This document shows, piece by piece, positions 1 through 6,553 of a stretch of DNA of 64,000 nucleotides. Location of the stretch: assembly GCF_000214035.2 (NCBI RefSeq), contig NZ_AFHG01000059.1, positions 62,001 through 126,000 on the forward strand. Direction: 5' to 3'. A model generated the notes under the pieces. That model was not told the origin of the DNA. It saw only the letters and a program-made list of their open reading frames with translations, and did no database searches. Position numbers and translations under genes: made by a program. Source of the DNA: Methyloversatilis universalis FAM5. GTDB taxonomy: Bacteria > Pseudomonadota > Gammaproteobacteria > Burkholderiales > Rhodocyclaceae. The number at the start of each line of letters is the position of its first letter. Position 1 is the stretch's first letter.

Positions 1-1
1 C

Positions 2-757
2 GAATTCGAGTCGGTGAAGGACAACCCGCTGTCCGCGCGTTCCACCGCACTCGAACACAGCTTCAAGTACCCGCCGGAAGCCTTCGCCTGGTACCGCTCC
101 GCCGAAGTCCATACGCACAAGACCAAACGGCCGCTGCGCTACTACCTGCTCTTCGTCTTGCCGCCGCTCTTCATCGCCGTGGTGGGCTATGCCGTCTCAT
201 GGTTCTACGGCCGCACCCAGGGCGAACCGCTCTCCGAAGGCTCGCGCATCGAGCAAAGGCCGCATCAGGGGCCTGCGCAGCAGCCGGCGGGCACCAGCCC
301 CGGCCGCACCCGTGAAGGCCGCATCACCACCGCCCAGTACCTGCAGGACAGACAACCGCGCGTCGACGGTCTGGAGTACAGCGCCCCGATGTACGACGAG
401 GTCACCAAGCCGACCCAGGCACCGTATCCCGCCGCATGCGTGGATCTGAAAGGCAGCTGCCGCTGCTACAGCCAGCAGGCCACCCGCCTGCCCATGCCCG
501 AACACCTCTGCCAGGCCATCGTGAAGGACGGCTTCTTCATGGCCTGGGATACCCGCACACCGGAACAGAAGGAACGCCGGAACGACACCCGCCAGAACGC
601 CCCACTGGTGGCCACCGCCGCCACCGTGACACCGTCCAGCATCGCCATTGAAGCACCGCCACCGCGTGAAGGGCTCAGCGGCAGCACGCAGAAACAGCCC
701 GAACAGCAACCGTATCAACCGCGCGTGCCGGCTACCTCGCCATGGCGCGCCCCCTGA
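2..757 (+). CDS. zot: Zot-like filamentous phage assembly protein, C-terminal part
   Basis: Partial gene; the reading frame is open from the first bases of the window, so the N-terminal ATPase domain lies outside. The visible 251 residues contain a short KYPPEAFAWYRSAEVHTHK stretch, then one hydrophobic segment (YYLLFVLPPLFIAVVGYAVSWF), then a Pro/Gln-rich linker and a Cys-containing block with CRCYSQQATRL and LCQAIVKDGFF. This order (membrane anchor, linker, Cys-rich periplasmic tail with a 'CYTQQ' type motif) is typical of Zot/pI proteins of inoviruses, inner-membrane motors for phage extrusion. The GTG at 14 is not the true start. The end overlaps the next gene by 16 bp, suggesting co-translation. 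Confidence 0.8.
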   Translation, partial: EFESVKDNPLSARSTALEHSFKYPPEAFAWYRSAEVHTHKTKRPLRYYLLFVLPPLFIAVVGYAVSWFYGRTQGEPLSEGSRIEQRPHQGPAQQPAGTSPGRTREGRITTAQYLQDRQPRVDGLEYSAPMYDEVTKPTQAPYPAACVDLKGSCRCYSQQATRLPMPEHLCQAIVKDGFFMAWDTRTPEQKERRNDTRQNAPLVATAATVTPSSIAIEAPPPREGLSGSTQKQPEQQPYQPRVPATSPWRAP

Positions 758-1524
758 TCACCCGCCTGGCCGAACTGCCGGTCAAGGCTGTCGAAGCCGC
801 ACGCGCCACCGTCCTCCCGATCCATCCGCTGCAGATAGACGTGCTGAAGCTGATCGCATGCATCTGCATGCTGATCGACCACATCAACACCTGCCTGTTT
901 GATCGCGCCTCGGTCTGGGCCTGGCTGATCGGCCGCCTGGCCTTCCCGCTCTTCGGGCTCACTTTCGTGCTGACCCTGAAGCCGCACAAGGCCATGGCCA
1001 CCGCCAGGCGCCTGCTGATCTGGGCCATCTGCACCCAGCCCGTCTATGCACTCGCCTTCGCCAACACAGGGTTCAGTCCGTGGTGGGCGGGCAACATCCT
1101 GTTCAGCTTTGCGACGGTGGCCTACCTGGTCGCGCTCGCCCAAGCGCCATCAGCGGCGAACGTCGCCAAGGGGCTGGCGGTGGTCGGGGTCGCCTCGATC
1201 ATCCAAGCGCCGTCGTCGTTCGGCTTCACCGGCCTCATGCTTCTTACCGCGCTCTATCAAGCCGCGCATGCTTCACAACATGTTAAGGCGGTTTGTTGGG
1301 TGGTGGGTGCCGTGGCTTTTTTCCTTGTTAATCATATGAGTGCATCGGCTTCGGTGCTTCTTGTGTCGATGCTGATCGCATGCTTCGGCGCTTGTGTCAG
1401 GGTTCGTCAGTTACCGTCTCTCCGATTCCTCAAGGGGAGGTGGGCTCTGTGGTTTTATGCTGCGCACGTTTTCAGTATTGCTGTTTGGGTATGCGATATG
1501 GTAAGAAATGTCCGTTTGACCTGA
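742..1524 (+). CDS. traX: TraX family membrane protein (acetyltransferase-like)
   Basis: 260-residue polytopic membrane protein with about eight hydrophobic segments. After a short basic N-terminus the family signature is seen as LQIDVLKLIACICMLIDHIN, followed by GRLAFPLFG, as in TraX proteins. F-plasmid TraX N-acetylates the pilin subunit; related genes occur beside zot in many filamentous prophages. It starts inside the end of the Zot gene, so it belongs to the phage morphogenesis operon. Its substrate is not visible; host type IV pilin or a phage coat protein are reasonable guesses. The last third becomes AT-richer than the first. Confidence 0.8.
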   Translation: MARPLITRLAELPVKAVEAARATVLPIHPLQIDVLKLIACICMLIDHINTCLFDRASVWAWLIGRLAFPLFGLTFVLTLKPHKAMATARRLLIWAICTQPVYALAFANTGFSPWWAGNILFSFATVAYLVALAQAPSAANVAKGLAVVGVASIIQAPSSFGFTGLMLLTALYQAAHASQHVKAVCWVVGAVAFFLVNHMSASASVLLVSMLIACFGACVRVRQLPSLRFLKGRWALWFYAAHVFSIAVWVCDMVRNVRLT

Positions 1525-1596
1525 TGAAACCCGCGTGACGATCTGCACAGCTTTTTGCCGTTATCAGCCTGTGCCGCTACAAACTCATAGATCGAT

Positions 1597-1614
1597 TACA
1601 ACAAAATTGTTATA
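1597..1614. promoter_or_regulatory. Candidate operator of the toxin/antitoxin-like operon
   Basis: Inverted repeat TA-c-AACAA-AA-TTGTT-a-TA, 18 bp with one mismatched pair, lying 16 bp before the ATG at 1631 and overlapping a possible -10 element (TATAGG at 1611). XRE-type antitoxins usually repress their own operon from such a site. The role is inferred from position and symmetry only. Confidence 0.4.
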
Positions 1615-1630
1615 GGATTGAAGTCGGCTT

Positions 1631-2062
1631 ATGGCACTGTGGAGCGTTAGGTGCTTCTGCTCGGGCAGCGGGCGTAACCAAGTGAAGGAGTTCTACGACC
1701 AGTCCGATCCGGAACTCCAAGCGGCTTTTGATGCCGCATTGGAGTACTTGATAGAGCGCCCGCGTAGCGCGTGGACTCGGCCGCAAGCTGCGAGACTGGC
1801 TGGGGGAAACTGCGAAGATCTCTATGAAATTCGCTTCCGCGCTTGTAATAAGCAGATTCGGCCCTTGGGTTATTTTGGCCCAGGGGGGAGTGAATTCACA
1901 ATATTGTTTTGTGCGATGGAGAAGGGTGATGAATTCGTCCCGAAAGATGCGTGCAAGCAGGCCAACAAGCGGCGCCGCAAAGTCGAAGACGAAGCTCATG
2001 GTGAGCATGCCTGTAGGTGTTTCTGCCAAAATTCGGGATTCGATTGCGAAGAAACTGACTAA
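1631..2062 (+). CDS. RelE/ParE-HigB superfamily toxin-like protein
   Basis: 143 residues. The N-terminal pattern (VRCFCSGSGRNQVKEFYD, then a helix, then LYEIRF and IRPLGYFGPGGSEFTILFCAMEKG) follows the beta-alpha-alpha-beta-beta-beta order of RelE/HigB-like (Gp49/DUF891) toxins, which act as ribosome-dependent mRNA interferases. It is followed in an overlapping frame by an XRE antitoxin-like gene, the HigBA gene order. The last about 20 codons, Cys-rich and unlike the family, overlap the next gene's start, so they may be constrained mainly by that gene. No strong Shine-Dalgarno precedes the ATG. Family assignment is by pattern; activity is untested. Confidence 0.65.
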   Translation: MALWSVRCFCSGSGRNQVKEFYDQSDPELQAAFDAALEYLIERPRSAWTRPQAARLAGGNCEDLYEIRFRACNKQIRPLGYFGPGGSEFTILFCAMEKGDEFVPKDACKQANKRRRKVEDEAHGEHACRCFCQNSGFDCEETD

Positions 2063-2591
2063 CAAGGCTTACAGAGATCACTATGCGCGAAACATTGTAA
2101 TTCACGGCTTGGCCCATCAGATTAGAGAGAACCGTGAGTTGCGTGGTTGGACGCAGGACTTCTTTGCCAAAAAAATGGGGGGTGGTGTTCGCCAGACCAC
2201 CGTTTCCCGCTTGGAAGATCCGTCCTACGGAAAGTACTCTGTGTCTACCTTGTTTAAGGTGGCTTCGGCGTTCGATGTTGCGTTGTCGATGCGCTTCGTG
2301 TCGTTTAGTCGATTCCTTATGGAGAATTCGAGTAAAACGCCAGAAGCGTTGTTTGCCAAGAGTTTTGACGACGATGACGTGGCTGCTCCTTGTGCCTATG
2401 TTGTTGTTTATCAAGAGCAACAAATTGGTCTTGATTCCGATGATGCATACGCGTTGAATACGGTCCCTCATCAAGGTGATGGCCGTGCGAAGGAATGGCT
2501 TGCTATCAGGCACACACCAAGTAATGAAAATGAGTTTTCAAACGCTCTTTTTTTTGGTGGGGTTGTAGATAGATTGGAACGGGAGGATTAA
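1998..2591 (+). CDS. XRE-family HTH protein, antitoxin-like
   Basis: 197 residues if started at ATG 1998 (an ATG at 2007 is also possible); the longer open frame from 1824 is inside the toxin gene and unlikely. Residues about 15-90 hold a helix-turn-helix: an AYRDHYARNIVIHGLAHQIR lead, RGWTQDFFAKKMGG, then TTVSRLEDPSYGKYSVSTL and the FDVALSMRFVSFSRFL tail seen in a recurring group of phage and plasmid XRE regulators. The C-terminal 100 residues are unrecognised. It overlaps the toxin gene by 65 bp and the following gene starts 4 bp after it, so all three are one operon. Likely repressor and neutraliser of the toxin; this is inference from order. Confidence 0.7.
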   Translation: MVSMPVGVSAKIRDSIAKKLTNKAYRDHYARNIVIHGLAHQIRENRELRGWTQDFFAKKMGGGVRQTTVSRLEDPSYGKYSVSTLFKVASAFDVALSMRFVSFSRFLMENSSKTPEALFAKSFDDDDVAAPCAYVVVYQEQQIGLDSDDAYALNTVPHQGDGRAKEWLAIRHTPSNENEFSNALFFGGVVDRLERED

Positions 2592-2594
2592 GGG

Positions 2595-2948
2595 GTGGAT
2601 AATAATAAACGGGAAATATTTGTTGATGAGCTTGATTCATTCATGTTTGGGGCGTGTGTTACAAAACTGAGCTTTTCCTCCTTCCGGCAAGGTTTGAAGC
2701 CGGATGATCAAACTGTTCTTAAAGAGCCAGTGGTGACGCTTGCGATTCCGACGGCAGCTTTGCTAGAGGCGTGTAAGGCAATTGTTGAAAGTTCTTTGAA
2801 TAACAAGGCTGCAATAATTGACGGCTCGGAGCAAGCGAATGCAAAGATGCGTGCGTTAATTCAAGAGATTGGACTTGGATTGCGGTCGAACGATAGTGCG
2901 ACAGATGACCCGGGGATTAAGGGAGCGAAAGCCGCTCCCGCAAAGTAA
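2595..2948 (+). CDS. Unknown small protein, third gene of the toxin/antitoxin-like operon
   Basis: 117 residues from a GTG start 4 bp after the HTH gene; the AAGGGG before it would serve as a close ribosome site. I do not recognise the family. It is acidic and soluble, with a central VVTLAIPTAALLEACKAIVE helix-like segment and a low-complexity tail rich in Ala/Lys. Tight spacing to the HTH gene implies a shared mRNA. It could be an accessory factor of the module or an unrelated phage gene. The gene shares the lower GC of the toxin and HTH genes, unlike the rest of the window. Confidence 0.6.
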   Translation: MDNNKREIFVDELDSFMFGACVTKLSFSSFRQGLKPDDQTVLKEPVVTLAIPTAALLEACKAIVESSLNNKAAIIDGSEQANAKMRALIQEIGLGLRSNDSATDDPGIKGAKAAPAK

Positions 2949-2957
2949 CGGCTACGG

Positions 2958-4157
2958 CTAGAGGAGTTCTGGTTTCGCATGCGAAACGACCATCCCCCTG
3001 AACTCCTCCACGAACTGCCGTAGCACCCCGTCCACCTCCTCTTCGGTCGGGTATGCCAGCAGGTTCTGCTGCCGCTTCATCCCCGCCCAGGCCATCACGA
3101 CCAGCAGGTCAGAGTCTTCCGCGTTGGCGTAACAGTCCTTCGCCGCCCGGCGCACCATCATTTCAAAGCCGTTCGGCGTCGATGCGTCGCCCAGCACCTC
3201 CTTCCAGTAGGTCCGCGCCTCCGGTTCAAGCGTCCCTCTGAACGGCTGGTAGGCCGTGGTCGTTTCCTCGCTCTTCGCTTCCTCGATCAGCCGCCACGCG
3301 TAACATTGCTGCTGGGCCTGCGCCTTCCGCGCGATCTCAAGCTGCTCCGCCTGGATGCGCTCACGGTCCTCCTGCACCTTCTTCAGCGTGAGTTCTCCGG
3401 CGCCGCTCGTGTCCGCACCTTCCTCGCCGCCGGTGTTCGCCACGACCAACGGCGCAGGCGGTGCCTTCGGCTCCTTCGCCTTCTTCACCAGCTCGCGCAG
3501 CGATTCCCGGCTTTCTTCACCCGCCCGAAGTCGGTCCCTGGCCAGCTTCGCCTGCCACCAGTCGAGATGGAACAGCTCCTTCATCGCCAGGATGATTTCC
3601 GGATCTTCGGTGACACCGTCTTCAACCAGATCCGCGATGAAGGACGGCAGCTCATCCACGCACGCGATCCGCTTGCACACCCAAGCGCGCGACTTGTTCA
3701 CCAGCTCGCCCAGCTCCGCCAGGCTCATGCCCTCATTGCGCAGCGCCAGCAGTGCCCGGCCTTCCTCCAGCAGCGAGAGGTCTGCGCGCTGGATGTTCTC
3801 GGCGAGCTGCGCCATCTTCGCGTCCTTGATCGAGAACTTGGTGATCACCGCCGGCGCCGCCGTCGCGGCCGTGAGCCGGATCGCCGCAGCGCGGCGATGA
3901 CCGGCCACGACCTGGTACTTGTTGCCCTTGGCCGGCGTCACCACGATGGGCTGCAGCAGCCCGCGCGCCTCGATATCCCGCGCCAGCTCCCTCAGCCCCT
4001 CTTCGTCCATCGCTTCCCGGATGTTCTGATCCGTCAGCAGGTCATCGAGCGGCACCAGCACCACATTCGCTACGCTGGTCAGTTCCGGCCGCTTTGCCTT
4101 CGCCGGAGCCTTCTTCACCGCCGTGGCCGGCGTCGCCTTCTTCTCGGTCGTCGTCAT
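2958..4157 (-). CDS. ParB/RepB/Spo0J-like partition protein
   Basis: 399 residues. After an Ala/Lys/Pro-rich N-terminus (1-25), residues about 30-130 form the ParB N-terminal (ParB/Srx) domain: VPLDDLLTDQNIRE, GLRELARDIEARGLLQPIVV, and the CTP-binding-type motif VVAGHRRAAAIR, then LAENIQRADLSLLEEGRAL. A helix-turn-helix follows (SLAELGELVNKSRAWVCKRI). The C-terminal half is charged and not recognised. No ParA is visible, so it may be a phage or element regulator rather than a true partition factor. It is last in a leftward three-gene operon with 3-bp gene spacings. Its end is 9 bp from the convergent end of the preceding small gene. Confidence 0.8.
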   Translation of the reverse strand: MTTTEKKATPATAVKKAPAKAKRPELTSVANVVLVPLDDLLTDQNIREAMDEEGLRELARDIEARGLLQPIVVTPAKGNKYQVVAGHRRAAAIRLTAATAAPAVITKFSIKDAKMAQLAENIQRADLSLLEEGRALLALRNEGMSLAELGELVNKSRAWVCKRIACVDELPSFIADLVEDGVTEDPEIILAMKELFHLDWWQAKLARDRLRAGEESRESLRELVKKAKEPKAPPAPLVVANTGGEEGADTSGAGELTLKKVQEDRERIQAEQLEIARKAQAQQQCYAWRLIEEAKSEETTTAYQPFRGTLEPEARTYWKEVLGDASTPNGFEMMVRRAAKDCYANAEDSDLLVVMAWAGMKRQQNLLAYPTEEEVDGVLRQFVEEFRGMVVSHAKPELL

Positions 4158-4164
4158 GGCTCAG
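4147..4164 (-). repeat. 18-bp direct repeat at a gene junction, copy 1
   Basis: Reads CTGAGCCATGACGACGAC on the minus strand: stop TGA of the 88-residue gene, GCC, then the ATG of ParB and its first codons. An identical copy lies at 4417-4434 at the previous junction. It places the stop 3 bp before the start, an arrangement suited to translational coupling. Confidence 0.8.
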
Positions 4165-4427
4165 GCCCCCTTCCCGTAGTAACTGATCAGCGCATCACGA
4201 AGCGCTGCGTTCGGAATGCCGTAGCCGCAGTTGGAATGCTCTGTAACGTCTGGGCCACGCGCGATTACGTATTCGTACGATGCGTTCTCTGGATCTCCGA
4301 CCACGTACGCGCAGTCGTCGTTGTCGAGCTCAAGCCGTTGCACGATTTCTTTGACCGTGGTGTATCGGCACCCGTACTGAAGGACGCGCAGGCTGAAAGG
4401 CATTCCGTTCGATGTAGTCGTCGTCAT
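4161..4427 (-). CDS. Unknown 88-residue protein in the ParB operon
   Basis: Soluble, mildly acidic 88-residue protein with no recognised family; it carries three Cys residues and a Tyr-rich middle. It sits between a 74-residue gene and the ParB gene with the stop TGA only 3 bp before the next ATG on each side. Its first codons (MTTTT) resemble the first codons of ParB because both starts lie in the same 18-bp repeat. Coding is supported by operon geometry and the clean junctions. Confidence 0.55.
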   Translation of the reverse strand: MTTTTSNGMPFSLRVLQYGCRYTTVKEIVQRLELDNDDCAYVVGDPENASYEYVIARGPDVTEHSNCGYGIPNAALRDALISYYGKGA

Positions 4428-4434
4428 GGCTCAG
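4417..4434 (-). repeat. 18-bp direct repeat at a gene junction, copy 2
   Basis: Identical to 4147-4164. It contains the stop of the 74-residue gene and the start of the 88-residue gene. The two copies suggest that a gene was inserted or duplicated here by recombination between short repeats. Confidence 0.8.
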
Positions 4435-4655
4435 CCCTCCACCAGGTCGAGAACCCACAGCGCCGGCACCGTCTCCGCTGCCATCACCATGTCGTAGCCG
4501 TCGAAGTGCCGCGTCAGCACCACCTGCTTGTGAGAAGAGCGGTGCCGATCCTTCAGATGCAGTTCCAGCACCGTCATCGCGTCCGCCAGGCTGTCGAACT
4601 CGTCTGAGCCGCCGTCATCGCCGCCGCTATAATTCACTGAGAGTGTGTAGCGCAT
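4431..4655 (-). CDS. Unknown 74-residue protein, first gene of the ParB operon
   Basis: Started at ATG 4655 because AAAGGACAG lies at the right distance before it; the open frame extends further upstream but runs into the hairpin-rich gene-free stretch. The protein begins MRYTLSVNYSGGDDGG, is acidic, and has a helix rich in Leu/Glu/His in the middle. No family is recognised. It is the promoter-proximal gene of the leftward operon that ends with ParB. Confidence 0.55.
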   Translation of the reverse strand: MRYTLSVNYSGGDDGGSDEFDSLADAMTVLELHLKDRHRSSHKQVVLTRHFDGYDMVMAAETVPALWVLDLVEG

Positions 4656-5200
4656 GTCCCTGTCCTTTCGCTTGTAAGCCGACCTAGCCGCTAGATTCGG
4701 AGCCCCCGCGTTGTTTCGGGTTTTCTCCGTGAGGCAGGCTGCGGCGTCTCCTGCCGTCCCATCCGCTGAGTTCCTCGCCCCAAAGGGTCGCGGACAGCAC
4801 GCGAAGCGTCCTCCACCCAAAAAGCTTGCAAGAAGGCATGACAGCGGCTTCACCGCTGGCGTGAGTTCTTGCCTGCTTTCAGATCTCGGGAGCGATATGC
4901 GAGGAAGGAAGCGGATGGAACGGCGGGCACAGCTGGTCGCAATGAGACAACCCGAAACCCCGCGAAGCGGGCTCCGGGCAAAGCCCGCAAACCCCTGCCG
5001 GCCATCGGCCGGGGTCCGGCCTCGAGCTGGACGAGGTGCGCAGCAGGCGCACTTCGTCGCCTTTGACTTTCGGTGGTGCGCAGCACGACCGGGCCTTTTG
5101 CCCGAAATGAGCACATCGGCCAGATTGCCGATGTGCTCAAGTCCTTCTAGGCATCTGCCGATGGCATATCTCCACGTTCCTGAAGTTTTCGGAGATAGCC
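4656..5200. other. Hairpin-rich gene-free stretch, candidate phage origin/packaging region
   Basis: About 545 bp between the leftward ParB operon and the rightward small gene, with no convincing gene. It is dense in inverted repeats: GCAAGAA...TTCTTGC (4828-4872) enclosing CAGCGG/CCGCTG (4842-4858); CGCGAAGCG near 4961; CCGGCC/GGCCGG near 4999; CGGGC/GCCCG (5090-5104); and a perfect 13-bp stem at 5108-5139. Filamentous phages keep their plus- and minus-strand origins and packaging hairpin in one such intergenic region. The role here is inferred; the divergent promoters of the flanking genes should also lie in it. Confidence 0.45.
5108..5139. repeat. Perfect 13-bp stem-loop
   Basis: TGAGCACATCGGC, loop CAGATT, then GCCGATGTGCTCA: every base of the 13-bp arms pairs. 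No T-run follows, so it is not a standard intrinsic terminator. It sits at the right end of the hairpin-rich stretch, 60 bp before the next gene, and is the strongest candidate for an origin or packaging hairpin. Confidence 0.85.
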
Positions 5201-5431
5201 ATGAGTCAGTGGATCTTGGTTGTGCTTGTGACGGCCTACGCGGGTGATGGAAATGAAGAACTGTCCGTCACCCCGTCATTCGGACCGACGTTTTCCAGCG
5301 TCAAGACTTGTCGTGAGGCGGTCGCCGCGATTTCATCGAAGTTTCCTTCGACCCCGTTACTGCGCAAGGCGGAGGGTGCAAAGCCGCCTCGTATCTTTTC
5401 TCAGTACGACTGCGTGGAGATTCCGCGATGA
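5201..5431 (+). CDS. Unknown 76-residue protein before the integrase
   Basis: Starts at ATG 5201 with CGGAGATAG about 5 bp before it. The first 15 residues are hydrophobic (MSQWILVVLVTAYAG) and could be a signal peptide or short anchor; two Cys residues follow in the rest of the chain. Family not recognised. It lies 21 bp before the recombinase and may be co-transcribed with it; being next to the integrase, an excision factor is imaginable, but it has no DNA-binding motif. Confidence 0.5.
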   Translation: MSQWILVVLVTAYAGDGNEELSVTPSFGPTFSSVKTCREAVAAISSKFPSTPLLRKAEGAKPPRIFSQYDCVEIPR

Positions 5432-5452
5432 GCTCTTCCGGGAGTTCTCCCT

Positions 5453-6301
5453 ATGAGGACGTGGACTGCAGCGGCCGAGCGCTGGCTAGAGGATCGCCTC
5501 GACAAGGCCACCATAGAGCAAGACCGCAGAAAGCTTGAATGGCTTGCCGGCCACCTCTCCATGTATGCCTTGCCGGACATCAACGGCGATGTTCTGCGTG
5601 CTGTCATTCGGGCTCGCCTCGCAGAAGGCTCCAGCCGGACCACTGTGAATCGATACATGGCCTTGGTCCGTGCAATCTTGCGGCGGGCCGTTCGGGTCTG
5701 GGAATGGCTGGACAAGGCGCCTCATGTCCCGATGTTCAGGGAGCCGCGTGGCCGTACGACCTGGCTAGAGCCGGACCAGGCTAGGCGACTTTTTGCCGAG
5801 CTGCCGGACCATCTCCGCGCACCATTCGTCTTTTCGCTCTCGACGGGATTGCGCATGGCCAACGTCATCCGACTGCGTTGGACGGAAGTGCATCAAAACC
5901 GGTCCTTCCTGCTGTTTGAAGGCGATCGCATGAAGGCTCGTGATCCGTTTGCGCCTGCGTTGTCGGAATCGGCTCTTGAGATCCTCCGGGCGCAGCGCGG
6001 CCGGCACGGTGAGTATGTATTTACTTACAAGGGGAACCCGATGCAGAGGGCGTCGACGTCAGCCTGGTATCGGGCGAAGAGGAGGGCGGGGTTACAGCAT
6101 GTCCGGTGGCACGATCTTCGGCACACCTGGGCGACCTGGCACGTACTAGCGGGCACGCCGCTCGATGTGGTGCAGGACCTGGGCGGCTGGAAAACGCGCA
6201 TCATGGTTCGCCGGTACGCGCATTTGCAGCCCGGTGCGCATCGGGCCCATGCGGCAGCAGTCGATAGTGAAGTGCACCGGGTTATCGACAAAATCGATTG
6301 A
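5453..6301 (+). CDS. int: Tyrosine recombinase (phage integrase)
   Basis: 282 residues. The N-terminal SAM-like core-binding region (about 5-95) is followed by a catalytic domain with the expected residues: Arg134 in SLSTGLRMANVIRLRW, a beta-hairpin Lys near 161, His220-x-x-Arg223 in HDLRHTWATW, Trp246 in GGWKTR where many relatives have His, and the nucleophile Tyr255 in RRYAHL. It therefore looks active. It ends 35 bp before the tRNA-Phe fragment, the usual position of an integrase beside its attachment site. Filamentous phages more often use the host XerCD system, so a dedicated integrase next to a Zot-type module is notable. Confidence 0.93.
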   Translation: MRTWTAAAERWLEDRLDKATIEQDRRKLEWLAGHLSMYALPDINGDVLRAVIRARLAEGSSRTTVNRYMALVRAILRRAVRVWEWLDKAPHVPMFREPRGRTTWLEPDQARRLFAELPDHLRAPFVFSLSTGLRMANVIRLRWTEVHQNRSFLLFEGDRMKARDPFAPALSESALEILRAQRGRHGEYVFTYKGNPMQRASTSAWYRAKRRAGLQHVRWHDLRHTWATWHVLAGTPLDVVQDLGGWKTRIMVRRYAHLQPGAHRAHAAAVDSEVHRVIDKID

Positions 6302-6336
6302 TTTGCCGCTGTCGTTCGAGGCGCTTAACGACGAAA

Positions 6337-6384
6337 GGATTGAAAATCCGCGTGTCGGTGGTTCGATTCCGCCCCAGGCCACCA
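6337..6384 (+). other. tRNA-Phe 3' fragment, attachment site (attR-like)
   Basis: The 48 bp from GGATTGAAAATCC to the terminal CCACCA match the anticodon loop (TTGAAAA, anticodon GAA), variable loop, T arm (GTTCGATTCC) and acceptor end of a tRNA-Phe. The D arm and 5' half are absent, and the 5' anticodon-stem bases (AAGGA) do not fully pair with TCCGC, so identity begins at the anticodon stem. This is what remains of the host site when an element inserts in a tRNA 3' end; the rebuilt full tRNA should sit at the other end of the element, before position 1. Confidence 0.82.
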
Positions 6385-6393
6385 GATTTCCGG

Positions 6394-6422
6394 ACGGCCC
6401 GCCTTCATGGCGGGCCGTTTTC
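6394..6422 (+). terminator. Intrinsic terminator after the tRNA-Phe fragment
   Basis: ACGGCCCGCC, loop TTCAT, GGCGGGCCGT (10-bp stem) followed by TTTTCG. It would originally have ended tRNA-Phe transcription and now also separates the element from the chromosome. Confidence 0.8.
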
Positions 6423-6553
6423 GTTTGTGCGTCCGCATCGTGCGCGAGTGCAGGCGATTCAGGCGGGACGGTGCCATCGGCATGCGTCTGCTGGCGAGTG
6501 GAAAAAAGGGGTGAGGCGCCGGCCTGCGGCTGCAGCCGGTGAGGTGCGGCGTT

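Noticed and set aside
3306-4607. 433-codon plus-strand frame opposite ParB
   Set aside because: Arg/Leu/His-rich antisense translation; ParB motifs on the other strand are clear.
5020-5100. A dif-like XerCD site in the gene-free stretch of the element
   Set aside because: GGTGCGCA-like halves occur, but the AT-rich centre and the second arm of a dif site are absent.
6301-6384. A complete tRNA-Phe gene
   Set aside because: Only the anticodon loop to CCA is present; the D arm and acceptor 5' strand are missing, so it is a fragment left by integration.
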